From positions 1 through 58,781 of the forward strand of contig DAIDHP010000024.1 of assembly GCA_027459625.1 (NCBI GenBank): DNA of 58,781 nt. Direction: 5' to 3'. Below are positions 52,238 to 58,781 of the stretch, piece after piece. Both the position numbers and the translations under genes were made by a program. The first letter of the stretch is position 1. Every line of letters starts with the position of its first letter. Source of the stretch: Chthonomonadales bacterium. Lineage in GTDB: Bacteria > Armatimonadota > Chthonomonadetes > Chthonomonadales > CAJBBX01. The notes below the pieces were generated by a model. It was not told the DNA's origin. It was given only the letters and a program-made list of their open reading frames with translations, and did no database searches.

Positions 52238-53527
52238 TCACTCCTCCACCCTGAGGAAGTTTTCGATCGAAAGCACGACGGGAAGCTCTCTGATGCTTTC
52301 CAGGGCGGAACGAAGGTTTTTCTCCTTCGTTTTATGTGTCACCCAAATGATCTCCGCGTTGTCGTTCAAATGCGCCTTTTGAACAACGGACTCTATGCTC
52401 ACCTGATGATCCCCCAGCACCCCCGCAATGGCCGCGAGAACTTTGGGACGATCGATGACGATCATGCGAATGTAGTATTTTGTCTCCACCAAGTCCATGG
52501 AAGCCATCCGCCGTTGCTGGAAACAGGTACAGGATATTCGTCCCGTGGAGCCGAACAGGATGTTTCGCCCCACATCCATGATATCACCCACCACCGCGCT
52601 TCCCGTGGGCATCATGCCAGCGCCACGCCCGTAGAACATTACGTCGCCAACGGCATCCCCGCGCACAAAGATGGCGTTGTATACGTCATGCGTGGATGCC
52701 AGCGGATGTTCGGAGGGTAATAGTGTGGGATGGACGCGCACTTGCATTTGGTCCTCGCCAATTCTGTTGGCGATGCCAAGCAGCTTGATGGTGTAACCTA
52801 ACTCCTGAGCGCATTGGATATCTCGTCGAGTGATATGGGTAATTCCCTCAACGTATACGTCATTCACATTCACCTGGCTGGTGAATGCGATGGAACTTAG
52901 GATCGCTATCTTATACTGGGCGTCATAACCTTCAATATCACTGCTCGGGTCCGTTTCGGCATACCCTTTCGCCTTGGCATCCTCCAGAACGTCATTGAAC
53001 TCAGCGCCTTCATGGGTCATTCTTGTGAGGATGTAGTTGGTGGTTCCATTGACGATTCCCATGATCTCCTGGATTTCATTACCGCCCAAAGCGTTTTTCA
53101 TGGGTTGGATGATGGGAATGCCCCCTCCCACGGAGCCTTCGAACTGAAAATCAAGCCGACGTCTCATCGCCTCATGGAGCAGATCATGCCCCTCCTTGGC
53201 GATAAGCTCCTTGTTCGCCGTGACGACATGCTTTCCATTGCGCAAGGCATGCAAAACATACTCCTTGGCTGGGGAAACGCCTCCTATCAGTTCGCAAATG
53301 ATATCGTTTTCAGGGTTGTCAAGCACCTCTTCGCAATGGTTTGTCAGCAAACCTCTGTCCACGCTGACGAGACGTTTCTTGTTCAAATCACGCACCGCGA
53401 TTTTTGTGATCTCTATTTTAGCCCCGATTTTTTTCTCGATAGACACTCTGTTTTTCTGCAGAAGCGCCACGGTTCCGGATCCCACCACGCCAAGACCCAA
53501 TATACCTATGCGGATTGTATCCTTCAA
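52238..53527 (-). CDS. hom: Homoserine dehydrogenase
   Basis: 429 residues from a TTG start (reads TTG AAG GAT) that aligns well with the family N-terminus. Cofactor loop IGILGLGVVGSGTVALL, then VVTANKELIAKEGHDL, the catalytic region GSVGGGIPIIQPMKNALGGNEI and GIVNGTTNYILTRM, followed by GYAETDPSSDIEGYDAQYKIAIL. The C-terminal ACT domain (YYIRMIVIDRPKVLAAIAGVLGDHQVSIESVVQ) suggests threonine feedback. The enzyme reduces aspartate semialdehyde to homoserine on the way to threonine and methionine. It lies 26 bases after accB and may share its transcript. Length and motifs are normal. Confidence 0.96.
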   Translation of the reverse strand: MKDTIRIGILGLGVVGSGTVALLQKNRVSIEKKIGAKIEITKIAVRDLNKKRLVSVDRGLLTNHCEEVLDNPENDIICELIGGVSPAKEYVLHALRNGKHVVTANKELIAKEGHDLLHEAMRRRLDFQFEGSVGGGIPIIQPMKNALGGNEIQEIMGIVNGTTNYILTRMTHEGAEFNDVLEDAKAKGYAETDPSSDIEGYDAQYKIAILSSIAFTSQVNVNDVYVEGITHITRRDIQCAQELGYTIKLLGIANRIGEDQMQVRVHPTLLPSEHPLASTHDVYNAIFVRGDAVGDVMFYGRGAGMMPTGSAVVGDIMDVGRNILFGSTGRISCTCFQQRRMASMDLVETKYYIRMIVIDRPKVLAAIAGVLGDHQVSIESVVQKAHLNDNAEIIWVTHKTKEKNLRSALESIRELPVVLSIENFLRVEE

Positions 53528-53553
53528 TCTTCACTCTCGCTAACTAACGTCAT

Positions 53554-54036
53554 TTAAACGGAATCGGGTCGGAGGAGCACCAGAGGATCACCGGAATGAA
53601 CCAACTGTCCATTATGCGCGATTATTTCCACAACGGTGCCGGAATAATCCGACGGGATTTCGGAAAAAACCTTCATAGCTTCCATCAATCCAATCGTCTG
53701 ACCAACTTCAACATGATCGCCCACCTCTATGAAGGGGGCTGCATCCGTGCCAGGAGCGCGGTAAAACACACCTATCATGGGTGAGGCAATAGTCAATACC
53801 TCTTCCGCTACGTCCGCACCAGTCACGGAGATAGGGTGCCGAGGAGGATTGATATCGATCATCTCTTGCGGCGGCTCATCAATCAACCTTGCCGAGGATG
53901 ATCTGCGGATGTACCCGAAACCTCGGATAGTAACCTTAACACCCGCATCCTCGACAATCAATTCATCCAGATTGCTATCCTCTACAAGACGGACTAATTC
54001 ACTTATTTCATCTATGTCAACGCCAAGTTCCGCCAT
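53554..54036 (-). CDS. accB: Acetyl-CoA carboxylase biotin carboxyl carrier protein
   Basis: 160 residues from the ATG at 54036 (GGGGG close upstream); an ATG five codons earlier is possible. The N-terminal helical part ISELVRLVEDSNLDELIVED is typical of AccB. The C-terminal biotinyl domain has GDHVEVGQTIGLMEAMKVFSEI, with the biotinylated lysine in EAMKV, and ends with VHSGDPLVLLRP. It carries biotin for carboxylation in fatty-acid synthesis. accC is not adjacent, unlike in many bacteria; the neighbour on the downstream side is hom. Confidence 0.95.
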   Translation of the reverse strand: MAELGVDIDEISELVRLVEDSNLDELIVEDAGVKVTIRGFGYIRRSSSARLIDEPPQEMIDINPPRHPISVTGADVAEEVLTIASPMIGVFYRAPGTDAAPFIEVGDHVEVGQTIGLMEAMKVFSEIPSDYSGTVVEIIAHNGQLVHSGDPLVLLRPDSV

Positions 54037-54168
54037 GTTCCCCCGCCGCATAAAAATAGAAGGGCTGCGACATGGTGCCCTTCAGGACCATGCAAAGTAT
54101 AACCTAACGGAGATAATTTGTCAATTAAAAGCATGATATCCACCGTCAAATCCTCATTCATAGCCTTC

Positions 54169-54858
54169 CTAGTTAGGGTCTAAGGGTGAATCCAGACTCC
54201 TCATTCTAAATTCATTGGCCAATCGATGCGCCCAGCGGGAGGTTTCTGGTAAGCGATAGGATCGCAAACATGCGAATACAAGGTTTACCGAGGAATCAAT
54301 ATCGATCAGATGACCAGGAGAAACGAACACCGGCTTCACATTTGAGCGAGTCCTTACTGCGGCTCCGACGACATCCTCCCCCTCCATCAAATACACACGG
54401 CTTCCTGCCAGCTCGCCAAGCGCATCGTATCGTCCGGTCAATACGCTTTTCGCACAGCCCACGGTCGGAACACCAAGCAATAATCCAATATGCGATGCGA
54501 TTCCGAATCTTTGAGGGTGGGCGATCCCATGACCGTCGCATATCAATGCATCCGGCTTCAATCGCAGTTTCTCCCATGCCTGAAGGATCACAGGAGATTC
54601 CCTGAACGACAGAAGACCGGGGATATAAGGGAATACTGATTTCAGTGAGGCGTTTGCAACCTCAACAGGTTTCATTTCCCCCATGTCCAACACCACTATC
54701 GATGCATACAGCCATGGATCGCGCTTCATGCACGATGCATCCGCCCCGGCGACATATCGGATCGCGTTTAGGTTCAGCGGGATGATCCTCACTTCGCGGC
54801 TCATCTTCTCCTGAAGGGTCCTCGCTTCGGAGGGTGTTATGTCCCAGTTATGGCTCAT
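54169..54858 (-). CDS. nfi: Endonuclease V (deoxyinosine-specific)
   Basis: 229 residues from the ATG at 54858; a GTG three codons earlier is an alternative. The family motifs are present: IRYVAGADASC with the first metal-binding aspartate, PYIPGLLSFRESPVI, ALICDGHGIAHPQRFGIASHIGLLLGVPTVGCAKSVL with the central aspartate, and VGAAVRTRSNVKPVFVSPGHLID. It nicks DNA near deoxyinosine, or inosine in RNA in some homologues. It sits between aroC and accB on the same strand with short gaps. Confidence 0.96.
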   Translation of the reverse strand: MSHNWDITPSEARTLQEKMSREVRIIPLNLNAIRYVAGADASCMKRDPWLYASIVVLDMGEMKPVEVANASLKSVFPYIPGLLSFRESPVILQAWEKLRLKPDALICDGHGIAHPQRFGIASHIGLLLGVPTVGCAKSVLTGRYDALGELAGSRVYLMEGEDVVGAAVRTRSNVKPVFVSPGHLIDIDSSVNLVFACLRSYRLPETSRWAHRLANEFRMRSLDSPLDPN

Positions 54859-54912
54859 TGCCTGCACAGCCCCATGTAAGCACCCCGAATTCCGGCTTTG
54901 GCTCGATATCCA

Positions 54913-56109
54913 TCATGCATCCGTGGCGGTATCTTTTGAGGAACGGTACCCTCTGCTTCCGATTTCGGCGAGATAGCCGTTGAAATTCCGAATCATCTCA
55001 CCCATGCTGTCTCCGCCGAACTTCTCCAACACCGCCTCCGCGAGGACAATGCCCACCATCGCCTCCCCAATAACACCGGCGGCAGGCACCGCGCATACGT
55101 CGGAGCGTTCAAAATGTGCGGTTACCGCCTCCTTGGTCTCCATGTTCACGGATCTCAACGGAGATTTCAATGTGGATAAAGGCTTCATCGCCGCGCGAAC
55201 CACTATTGGCTCTCCATTTGTCATGCCACCCTCCAAACCACCCGCATTATTGCTTGATCTGGTAAATCCGGTGGATGGATCATGATAAAGCTCGTCATGC
55301 ACTTTGGAGCCTGGAACCTCGGCCACGCCAAATCCCATTCCTATCTCCACGCCCTTGATCGCTTGTATGCCCATCAAGGCACCCGCCAATTTCCCATCCA
55401 ATCTTCTATCCCAATTCACATGACTGCCTAATCCCGGAGGGCATCCCGTTGCAATCACTTCAAATACGCCGCCGAGCGTATCTCCATTTGCGCCCGCCTT
55501 GTCGATGGCATCCAAGATGAGTTTTTCCTTTTCCGAGTCAGCCACTCGAACCTGTGATATCTCCGCCTTGGATTGAATCTCATCATAGTTCGGCGGGAAC
55601 GGGATAAGCACATGTATCCCTCCCAGAACGACTACGTGGCTCAAAATACGCACGCCCAGAGTGGCAAGCATAATTCGGCATATGGAGCCCACAGCGACCA
55701 ATGTGGCGGTGTTGCGAGCGCTTGAGCGCTCTAGGATGTTACGGAGATCATGAGTGGAGTATTTTAACATCCCTGCGAAATCGGCATGACCGGGACGCGC
55801 CTCGACAATCGGGGGGACATCCGCTTCAATGGGTTCCACGGACATTCTATCTCGCCAATTCTCGAAATCTCGATTTCTAACGATTAGGGATATGGGACCG
55901 CCCATTGTTTTCCCAAATCTTACCCCAGTGATGATTTCCGCGCGATCCGTTTCAATCTTTTGGCGTGCGCCTCTGCCGTAACCTCCTTGACGGCGGGCAA
56001 GTTGGGCGTTGATTTCGTTAAAATCCAAGGTTAACCCCGAAGGTATCCCCTCTAGGATTGCGGTTAGTGCGGGTCCATGCGACTCTCCGCCGGTTACAAA
56101 TCGAAACAA
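54913..56109 (-). CDS. aroC: Chorismate synthase
   Basis: 398 residues from a TTG start (AAAGG upstream) giving MFRFVTGGESHGPALTAILEGIPSG, which fits the conserved N-terminus. Other signatures: RRQGGYGRGARQKIETD, GGPISLIVRNRDF, ARPGHADFAGMLKY, DLRNILERSSARNTATLVAVGSI and GGMTNGEPIVVRAAMKP. Reduced FMN-dependent conversion of EPSP to chorismate. There is a C-terminal extension of some 20-30 residues relative to compact members. It is the first gene of the aroC-nfi-accB-hom run. Confidence 0.97.
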   Translation of the reverse strand: MFRFVTGGESHGPALTAILEGIPSGLTLDFNEINAQLARRQGGYGRGARQKIETDRAEIITGVRFGKTMGGPISLIVRNRDFENWRDRMSVEPIEADVPPIVEARPGHADFAGMLKYSTHDLRNILERSSARNTATLVAVGSICRIMLATLGVRILSHVVVLGGIHVLIPFPPNYDEIQSKAEISQVRVADSEKEKLILDAIDKAGANGDTLGGVFEVIATGCPPGLGSHVNWDRRLDGKLAGALMGIQAIKGVEIGMGFGVAEVPGSKVHDELYHDPSTGFTRSSNNAGGLEGGMTNGEPIVVRAAMKPLSTLKSPLRSVNMETKEAVTAHFERSDVCAVPAAGVIGEAMVGIVLAEAVLEKFGGDSMGEMIRNFNGYLAEIGSRGYRSSKDTATDA

Positions 56110-56261
56110 TCCGTTTTATCCTTTCCCAATGAAACCCTTTGGGTATTCGAATAGCCAAATTAGGCGTAGTAAAAGTCTTTAGGGATAATTCATCGCGTGA
56201 GGAACGAGAGCGATAGGCTCAATTATCCATTTTGTTTATTTCTTCTACATTATACCCGGAC

Positions 56262-56291
56262 GAAAAACGGAGGGCGAATTATCGCCCTCCG
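56262..56291 (-). terminator. Rho-independent terminator after the secretin gene
   Basis: On the reverse strand GGAGGGCGA and TCGCCCTCC pair around TAAT, followed by GTTTTT (down to 56263). A TATAAT box on the reverse strand just beyond it could help start transcription of aroC, but no good -35 box was seen. Confidence 0.93.
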
Positions 56292-56315
56292 GAAGGATAT
56301 TCGAATGGTGTATAT

Positions 56316-58211
56316 TTACGGCCTCATCGTACCGCCGTTATCAACAGTGGAGGTGTCGGAAGGAGACGAACCTCCGGTGGTATCGGAAATGATAGTCGGT
56401 GTGACGAAAATAAGCAACTCCGTGTCGTTCACACTATTGTTATACGATTGGAACAGTTTGCCAATGAATGGCAGATCACCTAATAGTGGAACTTTATTGA
56501 CCGTCTGGTTATCGTTTTTACGTGTCAATCCACCGATAACCATTGTTTGACCGCTCATGATGCGCCGGGTCACTGTGATGCTTTCAGTGGATATGATCGG
56601 AATGGTTCCTCCGGAAGGATTGTTGATAGTTTGGGGCACATCCTCTATTTGCGGCGTGATCGTCATGGTAACTGAATTGTCGCCGTTAATTCTCGGAATA
56701 ACAAATAAACCGGATGTGATGGAAATCACATTAATCTGAGGAATGTTAGCCGTTTGGTTTAATCCTATGGATGTTAAAGCGCTTGTGATAATGGGGATTT
56801 CCTGACCGATCTCAATGAAAACAGGCATGTTGTTCGTGGTGGTGACCATTGGCGTGTTCACCACTTTACCCTTGCTCTCCGAAAGGCTGGCGAGGAGTTG
56901 CGCCGCCATGTTTCCGCTTGCATAGTTCAGATAAACATTACCTGTTGCGAAAGAGCTTCCGCCAAACGTGTTACCCATTTGAACGGTTCCTCTTGCGATC
57001 GACCAATTGATGCCGAACGTCTTGGCGTCCGTCTCATTCACTTGGATCAATTCCGCCTTGATCATAAGCTGTTTCGGAGCAACATCGAGCAGTCGGATAA
57101 CATCCTTTAATTGCTGGATGGCGTCGTCGGTGCCACGGGCTATGATGGAGTTGTCCACATCATATGAGTAAAGAGCGTCGATACCTTGCGGCAAGAGGGA
57201 ATTAGCGTTCTGTCCATTCACACCGCCGATGCCACCGCCGATACCGCCAAGTCTGCCGCCGATGCCCCCGCCAATACCACCGATGCCGCCAAGTCTGCCT
57301 CCAATGCCGCCGCCGTAACCGCCGATGCCGCCGCCGTAACCGCCGATGCCGCCGCCGTAACCGCCAGCGCCACCTCCGATGCCACCGCCATAGCCGCCAT
57401 AGCGTCCGCCGTAACCGCCATATCCAAATTGGTCGTTCTCACCAACCTGACTGGCAACTCGGTTATTGGTTCCCACATGCGAGGTCGCCGTATCATTGAT
57501 AGGCGCGGATGGAGGAACCGGCATGGTTGTCACTGCTGGGTTCGGAATATACTCCGGTGTCATCCCTGGCGAATAGGGGTTATTCCAAACCAAGGGTCGG
57601 GACATCATCTGATTGTAGGGACTGACCAGGTTATCAAACGGAGCGTAGATCATTTTATCCACCAATCCGTTGATTCTTCCTTGCTCAATTCCCAACGCCT
57701 CCAACACCTCGGAAGGACGTGTGTTGTATAACTGGATTTTTACCGTATGCAATTCCTGTTGAGGCACTGAAGCCAGTTTCGGAGCGGTCGCACCGCCGGC
57801 TTGAATGTCCGTCGATGGCTGAGAGGTCGTAGAAGCAGCCTTGTTAGTATCCATGGATTTTGGACCAATGAAATAGATGCCGTTTTCGACCTTCAGCGAT
57901 GCACCGGCTGACTCGCACATCAGCTTCAGCACCTCGTCCAATGGCTGATTATCCAGCGATAAGGTGACCTTCCCGTAGGGCTTATCGCTGGATTCGATTA
58001 CAAAATCGGCTCCGGTCTGTTGTCTCAACAGACTAATCGCTTGACGCAAATCCGCATTCACGAGGTCAATGCGTACCCTCGATTGACTATTGGTTGTAGT
58101 AGCGTCATCAGCGCGGGATGCGACGGCCGTCAGCGTCAGCATCATGGCGATTACGAATGCCAAGAAATACCCGCTGAATAACAGTATGCGTTTGCGAAAC
58201 AGATAACCCAT
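56316..58211 (-). CDS. Secretin (type II secretion / type IV pilus outer-membrane channel) with glycine-rich insert
   Basis: 631 residues from the ATG at 58211 after GAAGGAGG. A signal region (SGYFLAFVIAMMLTLTAVASRA) is followed by an STN-like domain (about 40-125: VRIDLVNADLRQAISLLRQQTG, VTLSLDNQPLDEVLKLMCES). A low-complexity glycine/tyrosine/isoleucine stretch (about residues 260-330; repeats GGYGGGIGG) comes before the last N domain (LYSYDVDNSIIARGTDDAIQQLK). The secretin core ends with LFVIPRINGDNSVTMTITPQIEDVP, TRRIMSGQTMVIGGLT and KVPLLGDLPFIGKLF with ELLIFVTPTII. It forms a gated outer-membrane ring for pilus or exoprotein passage. No other machine genes are adjacent; the prepilin at 16.5 kb may use the same apparatus. 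Confidence 0.93.
   Translation of the reverse strand: MGYLFRKRILLFSGYFLAFVIAMMLTLTAVASRADDATTTNSQSRVRIDLVNADLRQAISLLRQQTGADFVIESSDKPYGKVTLSLDNQPLDEVLKLMCESAGASLKVENGIYFIGPKSMDTNKAASTTSQPSTDIQAGGATAPKLASVPQQELHTVKIQLYNTRPSEVLEALGIEQGRINGLVDKMIYAPFDNLVSPYNQMMSRPLVWNNPYSPGMTPEYIPNPAVTTMPVPPSAPINDTATSHVGTNNRVASQVGENDQFGYGGYGGRYGGYGGGIGGGAGGYGGGIGGYGGGIGGYGGGIGGRLGGIGGIGGGIGGRLGGIGGGIGGVNGQNANSLLPQGIDALYSYDVDNSIIARGTDDAIQQLKDVIRLLDVAPKQLMIKAELIQVNETDAKTFGINWSIARGTVQMGNTFGGSSFATGNVYLNYASGNMAAQLLASLSESKGKVVNTPMVTTTNNMPVFIEIGQEIPIITSALTSIGLNQTANIPQINVISITSGLFVIPRINGDNSVTMTITPQIEDVPQTINNPSGGTIPIISTESITVTRRIMSGQTMVIGGLTRKNDNQTVNKVPLLGDLPFIGKLFQSYNNSVNDTELLIFVTPTIISDTTGGSSPSDTSTVDNGGTMRP
57225..57428 (-). 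repeat. Imperfect GC-rich short tandem repeats encoding the glycine-rich secretin insert
   Basis: Plus-strand text shows recurrent CCGCCGATGCC, CCGCCGTAACC and CCACCG units. On the coding strand they encode GIGG and GYGG repeats. The units are prone to slippage. Confidence 0.85.
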
Positions 58212-58426
58212 CCGAATATCCTCCTTCAATATCCCCGCTTTCTCTTCCTCATTGATTAGGTGAAAGAGAATTAAAATTTCTATTGCAAGCGGTTGCATCC
58301 TAACTTAAATATCATCGGTTTCATCCCTCATAAGATACAACTCTACAAGGAAACCGCACATTCCGTTAAGGAGCTGTTCCAGATAATGATGCAAACGTAA
58401 TTTTGATGTCAATTAAAACTAACGGA

Positions 58427-58570
58427 TTAATAACCTCGGTAGCCATTTCCCAATCCACCGTAACTTCCATTTCCGAAGCCGCCGCCGCCGTAGCCGCCGC
58501 CGCCGTAGCCGCCCTGGTCATAGCCGCCGCCGCCGCGGCCACCTTCACCGTAGCCTGGAACACAATAGCA
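58427..58570 (-). pseudogene. Glycine-rich coding remnant upstream of the secretin
   Basis: A reverse-strand frame ends at 58427 and reads GYGEGGRGGGGYDQGGYGGG, YGGGGFGNGSYGG and LGNGYRGY. It is open only to a stop at 58571-58573 and has no start codon. A neighbouring frame (about 58620-58560: IVMSGTPSSSDAIVFQ) would join it after a one-base shift, giving VFQGYGEGG. The remainder to the end of the window is not resolved. It may be the tail of a glycine-rich surface protein similar in composition to the secretin insert, broken by a real or sequencing frameshift. Confidence 0.4.
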
Positions 58571-58781
58571 TCAGAGCTACTTGGGGTTCCTGACATGACG
58601 ATCCTTACAGTAGCACTTTGACCACATGAGAAACATGCTACATCTGAAACACAAAGGCAACAGCCAGCCTAATCAAGAAACGAAGCAAGCCCGCAGCACG
58701 TCTGAAGCATGGGGCACAAAGTCAGGCAGCAAATCCGGCAGAGCGCAGCAGGTCCGCAAAAAGAACAGCAGTAACAATCCG

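Noticed and set aside
58626-58781. Forward open frame at the right edge, rich in Lys, Ser and Gln
   Set aside because: No ribosome site, biased composition typical of the antisense of cysteine-codon-rich text, and no recognisable domain. It cannot be judged without the sequence beyond the edge.
1-58781. tRNA, rRNA or CRISPR loci
   Set aside because: No T-loop-like cloverleaf, rRNA text or regularly spaced short repeats were seen by eye. A covariance search would be needed to exclude a tRNA formally.

Overview
The window looks like a contig from a free-living, Gram-negative-type saprophyte, most likely Armatimonadota or a close relative. This is inferred from several traits and is not proven: (i) a prepilin-like protein with the FTLIELL...[17 protein letters not shown] leader and a C-terminal ADGH motif, a form abundant in that phylum; (ii) very large secreted glycosidases of the GxGYxYP, DUF6259 and DUF6785-associated types; (iii) Tat-exported Gfo/Idh and aldo/keto reductases; (iv) a secretin and an SLBB polysaccharide-export protein, which imply an outer membrane. 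No rRNA, tRNA, CRISPR array, phage gene or intact transposase was seen. The left end cuts through a gene and the right end stops in unresolved sequence.

Layout. 1-11.8 kb: a mostly forward cassette of sugar oxidoreductase, TIM-barrel isomerase, two esterases (one frameshifted), GH16, beta-helix protein, GH2 and aldo/keto reductase. 11.8-13.1 kb: a decayed DUF4143-type ATPase. 13.2-18.5 kb: a reverse-strand unit headed by a GntR/LacI-type regulator that abuts a prepilin gene, then a 51-residue membrane peptide not present in longer ORF sets, a GH130-like propeller and an unknown secreted toroid-like protein. 19-26.4 kb: a GH36-like enzyme with an inserted F5/8 C domain, an NHL propeller, a soluble MgtE-N/CBS protein behind a consensus promoter, and a GH29 fucosidase. 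26.4-28.4 kb: a zinc-ribbon membrane protein and a composite interspersed repeat. 28.4-33.7 kb: GH127 and a GxGYxYP protein.

33.7-46.3 kb is entirely reverse-strand. Two good rho-independent terminators divide it into DUF6259 - DUF6785 membrane protein - GxGYxYP - ThuA; a second DUF6785 membrane protein; and a translationally coupled DprE2-DprE1 pair for polyprenyl-phospho-arabinose. 46.8-49.1 kb: an HD-GYP response regulator and another Gfo/Idh enzyme. 49.5-52.2 kb: a lipoprotein and an SLBB export protein. 52.2-56.1 kb: housekeeping genes hom, accB, nfi and aroC. 56.3-58.2 kb: a secretin with a glycine-rich insert, followed by a second glycine-rich coding remnant.

Together the accessory genes read as a polysaccharide-degradation region. 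Exported glycosidases and esterases would release galactosyl, fucosyl, arabinosyl and possibly mannosyl units, and Tat-exported redox enzymes would modify free sugars in the periplasm. There are no SusC/SusD, ABC or MFS sugar transporters; the only large polytopic proteins are the two DUF6785 paralogues, each embedded among glycosidase-type genes. They are the best candidates for an undescribed uptake system.
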